From: Neckera pumila
Taxonomy: Eukaryota > Streptophyta > Bryopsida > Hypnales > Neckeraceae
Length of the DNA: 64,000 bases
Direction: 5' to 3'
NCBI GenBank assembly: GCA_963969595.1
Contig: OZ018413.1
Location: 17,804,328 to 17,868,327, forward strand
This document shows, piece by piece, positions 1-12,292 of this stretch. The position numbers were made by a program, and so were the translations under genes. The notes under the pieces were generated by a model, which was not told the DNA's origin, searched no databases, and worked only from the letters and a program-made list of their open reading frames with translations. Each line of letters starts with the position of its first letter. The stretch's first letter is position 1.

Positions 1-126
1 CCTCCAGGTACTCTTGCATCTTCTGCTTGCCTATAAAAGTAAGTCCATCACTCTTGTGAATTGCCTGCTTTTGAAAGTATATTCATAAATCTATTAACCA
101 CTGCTTCTGGTTGCCGTCTCAAGCAG

Positions 127-1056
127 GTGGCTCCATACAACACGTTCTATCCAAAATTGGAAGCTCACTTGGCGCAAGTAGGGGTTGATGCGACAGTGAA
201 TAGATGGGACCGGATACTAACTTTGGGTATGGTGGATCCTCATGATGCCTTCCTTCATCCTGCCGGTGCTGCAGATATTCAAGCTGAGGGTGCGACACAG
301 CTCCCGCCGGAGAAATTTGTGACATTTTCGGTGCGTATACATACTCTTGGTCAATTGTAGAGACAATTGCGATGAGCTCATTGTAACGTTTTTTTCCCCC
401 TAGCTTCCTTTTCCTTTCATGACCAACGTTGGTTGTGGGTTCACTGATGAGTCCAATGCTTTGGCCATTCCAATAATTTGAATGTATTTTTTCTATGTTG
501 ACCCTTCTGGCATTTACAGGTTCCAAGGTGGAGTGAAGCTGATTCTGAGCAGCAGCTTCTTACACGGGCAAATCCTTTCTTATTGCCAAAGCCTTACCTC
601 CTTGCTCAGCAACACAGGGTAGGCCTCGTGTTTGTCAGTTGCTAGCAGGTGTACGTGGCTTCCATGTGTTAAGTAGGAAGCTTAATATGTTTTATTTTGC
701 TGTGCGTGCTTAAGTAGGAAGCTGGTTTTGTTTTCCAATCTTTGTGGCTTATTCACTGTTATGTTTCATTGGAGCAGTGCAAAGCAGCTGAAAATTTGAA
801 ACAAAGTTTGAAGAACACTCCACTGGAGGAGGGAAAGAAGCGTGAACTGATTTCCGCTATTCATGGACACTTCCGCGAGTGGCTTTTTGGTATTTTCAAC
901 ACCAATTGATCATTTCTTTGTCTTTGCATGTCTCGCATTGTGCAATTAGATGTTAGTGCTGATCGTGAACCTGTGTGGGATGCAGCTTCTGGTAATATCC
1001 GTCAAATATATGACCTTCAGACTCTGGATAGGTTGGACAGCAATGGCATGGAATAG
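127..1056 (+). CDS. TBCCD1: TBCC domain-containing protein 1 (TBCCD1), 3' exons only
   Basis: C-terminal part of a TBCCD1 homologue, a relative of tubulin-specific chaperone C; in animals and algae TBCCD1 acts in centrosome or basal-body and Golgi positioning, and its plant role is less clear. I can join four exons with GT-AG borders and consistent phase: 127-330, 520-618, 778-889 and 986-1056, ending in TAG at 1054-1056. The protein reads VAPYNTFYPKLEAHLAQVGV, then VDPHDAFLHPAG, VPRWSEADS, NPFLLPKPYLLAQQHR, HGHFREWLF and SGNIRQIYDLQTLDRLD, all of which match my memory of plant TBCCD1 C-termini. The C-CAP/TBCC domain should lie upstream, outside the window. A further exon may end at base 7, where a GT follows at 8, but seven bases cannot prove it. 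Codon use is ordinary and no break is visible. The family call rests on recalled motifs, not a search. Confidence 0.87.
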
Positions 1057-3950
1057 AATTACTGGCACCAAGATTTATTCACCTGCAGTTTGAGCCCTTC
1101 ACAAACTTGCTGGTTGTTTCATCATCCAGTCATGTGTTCATAGGTTCGGTGGAGACAACCAGGTTGCGTCCGATTTACTGTTGTTAGCTCCTGTATTTGG
1201 ACTTCAGTGAGGCTAATTGTGTTAAGGGTTCGTAATGGTTTCAGTATAGCCCCTTCCTCCTTAAGCAGAAACCTGCTTCTTGTTTGTTTGGGGTCAGTAG
1301 TGATTGAGGAACAAAGGTTGGATGAACGGGCTCAATTCCCAACGAAAGAGGATGTAACTGGCCGTCTTGGGAGCATCTGTTTTTTCATCATCTGGTAGGT
1401 AGGGACTGTTACTTTGCGAAGCAGCCATAACATTATTTAGTGACAGACGTGTAGGTTTATGTTTTACACAGCTTTTGCAGAATATTTGGACTTGGGAGGA
1501 TGGGGTACAACAAATTGGGGCTAAGGCTGTAACAACAGAAATGTCAAATAAGAACATGGACTGCGATGACTAGAGCGTATGTAGTCCCTTCGACCAGTAG
1601 AGGTGACTGGTGTCCAGATGAATATTGGATAGCGCAGTGTAAACTCCTCTTTGATTTGGGGGAATTATTTCATTGCAGCCTTTGTTTTTGTACAACTTCG
1701 ATCCATAGACTGCTTTTGTATCTTAATTTGAACATAATTCCTTCATATTATTTGAGTCCATGATACTTCTTTCCATTCTGCTATCATACGATTTCTTAAC
1801 CCCTAAAGGACGAGCTGATCTCCGTGGAAATGAGCGATTTTGTCAGCGTGTGCATCATGAGCAAAAGAACTAGAATCACTCGTTGGAGGTCAACCTATTG
1901 GAGAAGATCATTTCTTTTCCACACAAATTCAAAGGATTAAAGATTGTCCTCTTCCAAGTAGAAAGATGCTTTGTCATTCATTGGATTCTAAATGTCCTCA
2001 GTGTCCTAGGGTTAATCTTCTCCCTATTGCTCTTGTAAATTTTGGCTTGTTGAGAACTAATGTACTTCCTTTGTCTCAAAATAAATCTGTGATTTCTTGT
2101 GGGATTTGTTTTCAGATAGAGGGAATATTTGAAGGATGCAATTATTGTGACAACATGAATTTTGTGTATGCAAGTTGGGGAAAACATATCAACATGTTTA
2201 CTTTCCAAGTTTCCTAGAGCAAATTAGGCCCACTAAGTGAATTTATCCCACCTATGAATCGTTAAGTCATAATGCTAAGTACCTCATTCAGTAGTTTGAA
2301 GAGTATTATATGCCATAACTCTTCTCGTTTGAACGTTTGTAATTCCTCCTTTTGTAGTTTGAAGACAATTGTCATGGTTAGTAGTCTTGCACATGACGGT
2401 ATATATGTATTGATTAGCCTTTTGGAGAAAACCTAAGTAAAAAAAATTGTCTAAAAATTGTTTTTCTCTTAAATTTCTATGGATATTTGAAGCGAAAGTA
2501 TAGTAAGCACCTATTTGTGTCTCTAGACTTGTCCAAAACTGTTTTTTACAAGGTAGGAATCCAAAAGATGAAAATCCATCAATATCACTTTAGGAGAGTG
2601 GACTTTACTAGAATTGAATTATGAATACATTGGAAAAGTAGGTTGGAAATGGGTCTAGTTACCTAAATTTTGTTGAGCCTTCTATTACTTAAGCATTATG
2701 TATTCTATTTACACTAATGTACACAACAAATGGATACATCTAAATTCTCTGATGCTCATGGTGATTTACTTTAGCAAGTCAATGTGCTGTTTTGCTTCAA
2801 GCTATTTCCAAACAATCAAAGAAGATAGAATGAGCCATTCAATTACTTTCTATATGGTGAAATTTTAGATAATGTAAAAACAAAGTCTTATTTTGATATG
2901 TCAATTTGGAGGGACAAGGATGTTATTTTTTATAACGAGCCTCCCATTTGAAGTGACCAAGCACAACCTCAATGGTTGAATGGATTGATCTTGATCAACC
3001 ATGCTCAATCAAGAGTTTAAAAAGAATGACTTGATTACCCTACATGAAGGTCAGATTTAGACATAAATTAAGTGTTTTTTGGAATGTCGGAGTGTTAGGA
3101 ATAATACAAGTGAAATGTTCAAAAAGTTGCAGAAATTTTTCATCCATATTGCCTAATTTTTTGAATATTTCTGAAAACCTTTATCATGCTTTAAACCCCA
3201 CATGATAGGTTTCCTAAAACAAGAAAACCTAGAAGTTTCTGAACACAAAAAAATTGGATGCCAAAATGCCGAACACTAATATCAATAATTCCAACTGTCT
3301 GAAGCCCTTTGCGTGCAAAAAATAAACTATTTTGGCACTCAGGTGCTGAATCAGACCTTCACATATAGTATACAAAAATAAATCTACATTATGAAAAATA
3401 ACATGCATCCAATGTAAAAATATCATCTATAATTAAATGGGTTCCATTGAAGTAATCAATGTGTTTTTCTAAAGAGATTATATTAGAGACTATAATATAT
3501 AACTTTTTATTAGTATACAAATATATCAATCCAAGGGGCTTGCTTCTACATCCATCAATCTATTTCTTGCACTTTGAAGCTCCTTACAATCTTAGCCGTC
3601 TCAACTCATACTCTTTTGAAAGCAAAGCACATGCAACCTTAACTCAAATGACTTTGGCCTTGGCACACCAATGAAATGGTCATGAGTTCAAACCCGAGCA
3701 TTTGCAAAGTGTTGACTTCCACAATCCACCCAACTATGGTGAGGTTTCAAATGACCTTGTCATCATACAAGGATCCAAGAATTTCTCCGGAGAAAGAACA
3801 TGTTGGTTCTTCATAGGGTCTCCCTTCCAACGGAGGTATCAAGGATGAAATTTGCTATCTAGATTCACAAGGCTTAGATAGTTGATCCATTCCCAATACA
3901 CTTCATTCACTCCAATCTTTCAAACCGTAGCTAACCTTCTATTGAAATTA
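1057..3950. other. Intergenic: 3' flank of TBCCD1 and AT-rich spacer
   Basis: No convincing coding region; the longest reading frames are under 90 codons and have no recognisable motif. The first few hundred bases probably hold the TBCCD1 3' UTR. At 1796 there is a lone transposon-like terminus (TTAACCCCTAAAGGAC) without a partner end. The rest is featureless AT-rich sequence. Confidence 0.6.
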
Positions 3951-3954
3951 AAGT

Positions 3955-4175
3955 CAAAGTACTTGGCATGAGTAAGAAAATCTACTAACTACACTTAACT
4001 CAAGCAGTGTCACCTAAAACTAAACAAACAAAGTAGTTACCATGAGCAAGAGAATCTACTAACTACACTTTACCGAAGTAGTGTCACCTAAAACTAAACA
4101 AACGAAGTACTTAACAAGAGCAAGAGAACCTACTAACTACACTTAACGGAGGTAGAGTCGCCTAAATTAAACTGA
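3955..4175. repeat. 74-bp tandem repeat, about three copies
   Basis: The motif CTACTAACTACACTT recurs with a 74 bp period, starting near 3982, 4056 and 4130. Each copy carries the same following text (GTGTCACCTAAAACTAAAC) with a few substitutions; the third copy is the most diverged. It lies downstream of the VID27-like gene and is probably a neutral minisatellite. Confidence 0.85.
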
Positions 4176-4755
4176 AAAACATTAATGTGTCCGTGACTAG
4201 CGACACATTTTCACTCCCATAAAGACATATTCCAACTAAGATTGAGAGAATTCCAAAAACAACATTTTGAAATACTATGCAAAGTTATCAAAGTAAAAAA
4301 AGTAGAGTACCCAAAACCTTAACTAATCAATGTCACACTCAAAAATTAATCAGCAAGCATCTACTTGTTCTCCGGATATATTAGGACACAGATTAGGGCA
4401 CAAATTTGATTTTGAGTGTCCTACCTTACGAAAAGTAAACTTTACAGTCCTTCAGTATCTACTGTTCGCGTTTGTAGGAACCAGAGACAATCCTGACTCC
4501 CCAAAATCTGGCGGCTTAATGAAAATAACCAAGTCTAAAGGAGTTATTATCAAGAGAATTGATGAAACAGTACTAAGATCAAGCCTTGCATTTCAAAGCT
4601 GCTCGGAACTGATCCATTGGCTTTCAAAACCATGAGCCATGGACAGGCAAACTAATCTTCTGAACCTAGACAAAAGCGGAGGACTACCCGACAGTGATTA
4701 CTGAACATCGTAGTCACTCACAGAACATACGATCCATCCAGAATCGGCTCCCAAA

Positions 4756-7700
4756 TCAAATGTTGAATGAACTCAATTCCTGTCGAGTAGCAACCACCAG
4801 AGGCACTTCTCCCGAACCGTCCAAGAACTTCTCGTGCATGAAGCCGCTCTGCACAACATTGTCCGGTTTCGCAACCACCTCGTAACAGTAGCAACTCTTC
4901 AAGCCCGTCTCATTTCTGCAAACACCACACCCAAACAATTAGCAAGCCTTTCCAAACAAAAGCCCTCTAACAGCTGTGCAGCTACAGAGTCACAACATAC
5001 ATGAGAGCACACGACTCTGAAGTTTACCCGTCACACAATGCATGTATTGAACATATCACTAGCTCATTCAGCAAATCTCAGAACTAACAAGGAGCATCGC
5101 ACATTCTAAATAACTCAAACGTACGTCCAAGATCGACCACAGCTGCCCAGATAGCCCAAGAAATGTTTCCGCTATTAAAGATCAATCGGACTCGGTCCTA
5201 GACTTAGCAGGTTCAACCAGGATCTAAATATGAGTAGCACCTGTAGCAATCATGGTGACTGTCCTTCACGGTATCGAAGTCCCACACAACCGTGTGACTT
5301 CCGGCCGAGACCACCAAGTGACGCTCTACCACACCCTCCTCTGTGACCTGGAAAGACCAGGATCATGCATATGTTAGTCAAGGTCGAAGACAAGGGAATC
5401 TTCGCAGCACGATAGACCACTCATTGAATGCCAGGAACGTCATGTCATATGATCTGAAGGTGGACAGTAATTTCCTCAGACGAAGGCCAGCAAGACGAAG
5501 AGCGTACACAGCAACCACGAAACCGGGACAGCCAACAACATCTCAGCTTACCCAGGAAAACTTGCCACCATGCAACTTCTGTTGCTTGCCGTCCCGATGT
5601 GCGTCGAAGGGCCGGAGCTTCAACAACCTGGGAGCGCCAATCTTCCCCCCCATACGACCGGAAAACCCAGTCTTCTTCTTTCCATCCTTGTCTTTGAAAA
5701 CAGTGCTGATCAGGATCAAGTACGTGTCGGTCGTCGCCAACACCCACTTCCCATCATACGTAACGTCAACGTGCGTGATGGGCGACCCCAAACCAGGGAA
5801 CGCGGTCTTGGCCTGCACAAGTCCAGATATCACACGACCAGTGAGAACGTCTTTACACCTTCAGAATGCCACCTCACAATCTTCTGATGAACACTGTGCT
5901 TGGATCAATGGACGACCCCAAGAACGAGTGTGAAAAAAAAAAGGCCCAATGCTCAGCAGGCGCCAGAATCGAGAATGTCACTAATCAGCACATGTCGCAA
6001 CAACAACAACCCATGATGATCTGACAGGAAATACAGTGCCCTGATCTGCTCCCTCAACTGCCCTCGCAAGCATTGAAGAGGTAGCCACCAACGAAGAACT
6101 TAAAGATATGGGATGAAGGTACAGACACGTCCAAATCGCACAAAAACGAAGCAAAGAAGCTCGATGATGTGAAAGCACAGTCAAGGACTAAAATAACAAA
6201 AGCAAGGACTTACCATTCTCATGCTGGTGATCCCGTACAGACGCACTTTCCCATCCTTGGATCCAACCACAACGCTACCATCTCCAGCTGTTGCAAAGCA
6301 GCTGAAGTTTGTTCCTTTCGAAAACTGCACATACCCCATCAACAGATCAAGGTCCCGAGTTCGGCTCGTAGGAAAGGCAGGAGAATATCATCCCACTCTC
6401 ACAGATTCGTGTGCGTAAAACCAGCAGGACACCGACCCTTAGCAAGACTACCTCAATCTTAAGACTCGACTTCATCATTCATAGTCACGGTGTCATCTCC
6501 GAATGGTTCAAAAGTCCTTTCAGAATCACAGCATTCGGGAACAAAAAAACTCTGCCAATTCTGTAGGAATCCACACGAATGTCAACTGATTCGAGCAGCT
6601 CAAGGGCGTGGCAAAAGCCATGGCGGCGTGCACACACCTGGTGGCCCTCCGTCCAGGTCAGAGCAGCAGGACTGGCGAGCTGCTGCACGATCCCCTGCGA
6701 ATCTCGCATGTCCCACCGACAAAGCCGGTTGTCGTCCAAGCCCAGAAACGTGGAGCCGCCGCTGAACATTTGCGCGCCCTTGCTGTCGTTGGTCACGTCC
6801 CGCATGGTAATGGGCGTCCCGTCCTTCTGGAACTTCCACTCCGCCACCATCTTGCCCGTCCCGATGTCCAGCTGGCTCACGCCCCCGGCGATGGACTTGC
6901 CGTCCGTGGCGGGGCTGATGAGCATCATGTTGCTCTCCCCGCGCATCAGCATCCCTTTCTTGGGCGTCCGGAACACGTTGCCGGGCGTGCCTCCTCCGTC
7001 CTGGAACTTGATGCTCACGTCCTTGTCCACGAGACCGTCGGAGCTGTTGAACAGCACACCCAAGCCATACTCGTTCACCAGGAAGCTGTGCTCCAAGCCG
7101 CCCATCGTCAGGCTTTGGATGTTCGCCTTCGAAGGCGTCTTGAGCGTCTCTCGCAGCTCCCGGTACTTGCTGGGCGTCTGGATCACGTCCTCTGCGTCTT
7201 GCCAGATGGAGTCGTCGTCCTCCTTGCCCGTCGCCCAGTCCATGAAATCCTTCCCAAACACCTTCACCTTGTTTGCCTCTGTCGGCTTCAAGAAATACGT
7301 GTTCTCGAACCTGCCAACGCAACACAAGGCGGAAACCCTTTGTCAGTGGGTGTTCTGCTTCTGCAATGCACCAATACATCGATTCATGGCTACCACTCTC
7401 TGCTTGAAAGCGATCCATGGGTCTCCCCGATTGGATATAAAGCCTTCATCACAATCGTGCAAATTTCAGAACTGGACGAAAGCACACAAAACTCTCTGCA
7501 TGTGACGAATCCTCGAGGTGCTTGCTAACAGTCCTGCTACAAGCACCCTTCCAACTGGACCACTGGACTGGACTCTGAAAGTGCGCGGTGAATCTCAAAG
7601 AAAAACAAGACCACCGGAGCACATCTCTCTAATAACCATCCTGGATGATCATAATAAATATTGCCAGGAATTGAAGAAATGGAACATACATGATCACATT

Positions 7701-8361
7701 GGAATACATTCCCATTTTCTTCCAACTGCACGGCAAGAATTTGCAATCACACAGACTGTGGGGTCTAAGTCGCCAGTGAGAATTGATTCGTCAAAGACGA
7801 TGCAACTTACTTGGCGTCTTCGTACGCCGCAACGCAGGCTTGGAACTGATCCTTACTCGGAAACTTCAGCGCCCACACACCTTTCGCCACGAAATCCACA
7901 CGCATCTGGGCCGCGGAGACTTGCATTTGCAGCTGATCATCCACCCTGGCTCTCACGCCCGCCACCTCGAACATCCAGAACTTGTAATTCTTGCGGCCCA
8001 CGGTGGAGCTTCTCCACTTTTCATCCTCGTCGTCGTCCTCTTCGTCCTCCTCACCCTCGCGAACAAACTGCCATCCCACATTCTTGGCAGTGGAGAGCCA
8101 TTTGCCCTGAATGTATTGGTACAGCTTGGCCTTCATCATGGGCGGCCCGTCCAACGTGAGCGACCCCATTCGCAGATTAATTGTGGGGTCGGGGGTGGAG
8201 AACCCCGTGGACTTGCCTCCCTGCGAAGGGGAAGGCGTCGTCACTTCCGAATTGTGGAAGCTGAAGCTGCTCTCGGATGATGGACTCCGCGGCGATTCCT
8301 GTCCATCATCATCTTCTGAATCCGATTCCAAGCGCCCTTCCCGACTCGCTCCAGTCCCCAT
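4756..8361 (-). CDS. VID27/CYPRO4-like protein, complete, six exons
   Basis: Homologue of plant CYPRO4 and yeast Vid27; Vid27 was named from vacuole import and degradation of gluconeogenic enzymes, and the plant role is poorly known. Exons in coding order are 8361-7811, 7310-6638, 6324-6214, 5812-5552, 5347-5241 and 4915-4756. All borders are GT-AG, the phases agree, and the product is 620 aa, close to CYPRO4 of about 645. The N-terminal third has acidic stretches ([25 protein letters not shown]). The middle holds a conserved stretch starting [10 protein letters not shown]. The C-terminal beta-propeller-like Vid27 domain includes [61 protein letters not shown] and [10 protein letters not shown] chose ATG 8361 because it gives MGTGASREG, the usual family start and an N-myristoylation consensus (Gly2, Ser6). 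An in-frame ATG at 8376 would add MSRSR and abolish it. The large exons are much richer in GC than their surroundings, so long antisense frames there are shadows. Confidence 0.93.
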
Positions 8362-9200
8362 CCTGCTCCTACTCATCCCCAAAATAGCAAAACAATTACA
8401 AATACTTTTAAAATCCTTGTCAAAACTCGGTGGCCTCGACAACCACACAGTTCAAGAAATGCCCATTTCACATGCAGAACTTCATATTCCAACTCAAAAT
8501 GAAAACCCCAACTAATGAAACCGCCAGAGCAAGAATCCCTCTAGGGCAAAAGCATAAAAATCCTTAACAGCAATAAAATTCCTGCCCAGCAATGCCAACC
8601 CCAAGGTCTAAACTTAAGAAAGCGGAAAAGACTCACAATGCGGTCAGTGACTGACAACCACAATCCCAGGAACACAGGAAGGGCTCAAGCTCTAGAATGC
8701 AAAGTTTGATCGCGAAGAAATGGATATATTCAAGTCGAGCAAGTATACCCTAAACCTCAATTCATGTCCATATTTCACCTAAAAATAGACTCCGAACGAA
8801 CGAAACGCCGCAATAACGATTCCATTCCGAAGCTCCATAGGTAAAAAGAATGGTAAAACCAAAATCCTGTACAGCAATACCACCCCAAAATCCTAACCCT
8901 AAGAAATCTGGAAAGATACTCACAATGTGTGCAGTGATTGACCTTCAAGAGTCGACGAAGCCGTCACATGAGGAATAGGTCTTGGCAATGCAGCAATGCA
9001 GCAATGCAGGTGATCAAACAATCTTTGGAGGCGCTAAGAATTTGGCGACGATGGCAAGAAGGAGATGCTGTTGAAAAACAGAACCCAGAAATTCAAATGG
9101 CGATTGGAAAAACGGAAGAGTCGACGTCGGCTGGATTTGCAGGGCCGCCTTCAGTTCGGCATACCTGCCTGGGCGGGAAGAGGGACTGAATGAGAATATT
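8362..9200 (-). promoter_or_regulatory. Upstream leader of the VID27-like gene, with an internal 287-bp duplication
   Basis: Two related segments, roughly 8555-8650 and 8842-8937, share the order ATCCT, CAGCAAT, CCCAA, TAAGAAA and ACTCACAATG. The last motif starts at 8631 and 8918, a spacing of 287 bp. On the minus strand it reads CATTGTGAGT, a good splice-donor sequence, so each copy could end a non-coding 5' exon. No TATA box or start site can be assigned with confidence. Confidence 0.45.
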
Positions 9201-10238
9201 CGGCGCCCTGATGTCGCGGTACCACAGTGCAGAATGGATGATAGTATTGTTTCTCTACTTTCATCCAATTCTTGAATGGAATGGGACTTATGAATATTGC
9301 GTGTGAGTGAATTGAGAGGTCCATAAAGTGACTATTTTCTTGGTGATTTGCAAATTTTTGGAGAATTTGACTCTTGAAATATTTTCTAGTAAATTTTCCT
9401 TGGAAGTTAAATGGAATTCGCATCTAATCCAAGTTGTTTTATAATTTTCAAACCATTGTGGAATTAGTTATGAATTTTGAAGTTGAAAATGCATAAGATT
9501 CTAAAAGTTTTCATCCCCTTTATATATTTCCTATTACCGTACGTTTAGGTTTGATTCGGCAACTTGTTGTCGAAATAATTTAATTTTCACATTTCGACAA
9601 TTCGGCAGCCTGTTTCAATTTTCCTAATTTTCTCTTATTTTCAGAATAGTTGAAAATTTCTCAAATTATCCCTTGAAATTTTCTCAGATCTTCTCTTGAA
9701 AATTTTTTAGATTTTTAGAAATAGTTGTAGAATTTTAAAAAATTTAGATACGATCAAAATTTTGCCTAATTATTTACAAAACTGACCTACACGTACGGTA
9801 GTACATTGAAGAAAAGAATAAGTAATTGTATAATCAAGAGTATTATTTGAATCTAGTCACTTTATGGATGCCCTATCTTACAACCTAGATTAATTTATTT
9901 ATTTTTTGGTTTTGAACAAAATCGATCTTCAATGGAGTTATGGAACTCTTTGTAGCATAGACATTAAGGATTTATACAAAATGTAGATGATCACTCACTT
10001 GTTCATCCCAACTTGCATACATTAGTCTAAATGGAGTGATGCTCTCCAAGAATTTTGTAGCAATTTAGGGATTCCATCCATTCAAAAAAGAAAAATTTAT
10101 AACCAAATATCCCTTTAGTAAATTTGTATCAATTTCGAGCACTAAATTTAAGACTAAATTTAGTTGGTCCAAAGAAAATCAATGCTCTCAATTGTACTTC
10201 AAAAATTTGGCCATATCTACTCATTTAGTGCACCAAGC

Positions 10239-10300
<62 letters not shown>
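10239..10300. repeat. (TAA)n microsatellite
   Basis: About 20 uninterrupted TAA units, followed by TGATAATAAA. Simple sequence repeat in spacer. Confidence 0.97.
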
Positions 10301-10303
<3 letters not shown>

Positions 10304-10499
10304 TAATAAACATGCACTATTTTTGGAATTATGCAAATTTGTAAGGCATATTAATATGGTAGTTCACAATGTTTTAAATTCTAAACGCTTAAGTTACAGA
10401 TTGAAGTTTTGGGTCCGACTTATTCATTGATGGTCATTGCGCCCAGTATTGGTGTGATCGGAAAAAAAAATTTATATTTAATTTATTTTTTATATTTCA

Positions 10500-10902
10500 A
10501 AACTAAGATCGCTACGGTCAAACAAAAGCTACAAGAGGAATAGCATAAAGTGTTTAGAATTTGCCTAGTGTTGAAAAACTTAATATTTGGAAAACTTGTT
10601 AGTGTTCTCATTACTAAATTTTATGCATTTTTTCACAAAAACCACAATTTTGATCAATAAAAAAAAATTCAAATATTAATTAAAGATAGAAATTTTATTT
10701 TTGGTGATTTTGAAGTTATATCTTCAAAATTCATTTGAGAGAATCTAAAAATAGTTTTATAATTTTGATCATATAAATTCTTTCTATTTTTTGTACTTCA
10801 CATTATCTTCATTGATGCAAACTTCAAAAAAATTATATAACTTGTATTTAATAACACATAATTTGTGTTTTCTTTGAACCCCTTGGACTTTCAGGGGTTC
10901 AA
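10500..10902 (-). mobile_element. Degenerate TTAA-type non-autonomous element, reverse copy
   Basis: Read on the minus strand the right edge is GAACCCCTGAAAGTCC followed by AAGGGGTTC. It is clearly related to the edge at 36991 (AACCCCTAAAAGCCC, then AAGGGGTTT). The interior is homologous to 36991-37440 in reverse, including matches around TTTTAGATTCTC, GTCAAAATTGTGG and TTTTCAACACTAGGC. The flanking TTAA has decayed to TTGA. The second end is not clear, so the 10500 boundary is approximate. Confidence 0.55.
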
Positions 10903-12142
10903 CATGATTGACATCATGTGATGTAAGCTATTTGAATCTTTCAATTACTCAAGTTTATTTAAGAAATTTTGTATAAATTTCATGTATTTTGGACAAATGT
11001 GGTTGTATAATATACCTACTTAGTACAAACATTTAGATGAAATTTAGATAAAATTTAGGGGAAAGTATGAAAGAATGGATAAATTTTGGATGAATGTAGA
11101 TAAAAGGTAGAAGAATGTTGAATGAGATAGTATGAAAATGTTGTAGATCTCATTACTATATAGATTTTATTTGAAATCCTATTAAATTCTACATTAATAT
11201 GCTTGGCAAATTTGCATAATTCCAAATTAGTGCAAGCGAGTGATACTATTATTGCAAGGTGCCCTCATTGAATTAACTTGTATAATTTAAATTTCAAGAA
11301 TTGATCATTTATATACACAATTTTCAAATCAAGTGCATACCATGGTTAGATCTTTTTGGATGTTATTTTTATATGTTTGTGATTACTAGGACCTTTTTGT
11401 TAAAATTTTAGGTCTCCTTTACAATAATCTCAATATATAAGAGGGTCGGTTGTGTTTGATTGCTTGAAACCACTACTTCTATAGATGGAAGTTGCTGTAT
11501 AATACTTCCAAACAATACTATGGAATACTATTTATTTCTTCTTGTTACTTTTCATTTAATAAAGGAAATCAAATGATACCTATACTTTTATCTTATTTTA
11601 GATTAGAAATAAAAGCAAACTATTGTTTCTATTCCATTTGAGTTGATTATATGTGAACTAAAATGGGCTTGCCAATGTTAGTTTGTTCTTCATTTTGATT
11701 TCTTTGTTAAATTTCCAACATTTGACAATGACAATATATTCTGCCTTTTATACAATACCACATAGAATAAAATTCTAATCTTATTAAGTAATGCTACGAT
11801 CTAAAAAATGTTTGAAATTCTCATAGATTCTTTCTAAGTGTATTCCAAGGCTTGCATATTTGTGTTTTGCATTTCAATGATACCGTCATATTCAATTACA
11901 AATTTATACTATAATAAATAGTGTATATGAATATATGGTGATAATTAAATACATATTGGAAATTCTTACAAAACTTTATATAATTATATATGGTTGCCAA
12001 TGAACCTTTAATTTTGTAAGAATGAAAATAAAAAGTTGTTAACAAATGACTTCTATTATTATTACTGAAATAAAAAATGCATACATTCATTTGATCAATG
12101 GATAATTTTTTAGTAGTTGATCAAGTTACTATAAGCTAGTCA

Positions 12143-12292
12143 TTAACCTTGAAGGACGATGAGGCCGAAAGTGGTCCATGGATGACTTAATTGTTCAATG
12201 TAAAGACAAAGAATACACCCTATTGGTCTAATAATTGGAGCAATTTTAGTGATGACCTTGATCATGGAGGGACCACGTCTTTTAAGGGTTAA
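12143..12292. mobile_element. 150-bp TTAA-flanked miniature element
   Basis: Starts TTAACCTTGAAGGAC and ends GTCTTTTAAGGGTTAA, so both edges are TTAA with imperfect inverted repeats like the larger family. The right TTAA is also the first four bases of TTAACCCCTCAAGGACTATT, which looks like the end of another copy sharing the same target site. No coding capacity. Confidence 0.55.

Larger units (their letters stand above)
9270..12142. other. AT-rich intergenic spacer
   Basis: Very AT-rich with no coding frame I can support. It contains a TAA microsatellite and one end of a degenerate TTAA-type element, listed separately. The reading frame that runs through the microsatellite as poly-Asn is an artefact. 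Confidence 0.6.

Noticed and set aside
3955..4175. Possible repeat-protein gene
   Set aside because: The 74 bp period is not a multiple of three and all frames contain stops.
6579..7528. Two plus-strand frames of over 300 codons and a second minus-strand frame of 272 codons
   Set aside because: They overlap the GC-rich exons of the VID27-like gene in other frames, show no domain, and are low complexity. They are shadows of the real exons.
10164..10430. 88-codon frame with a poly-Asn tract
   Set aside because: Produced by the TAA microsatellite in spacer DNA.
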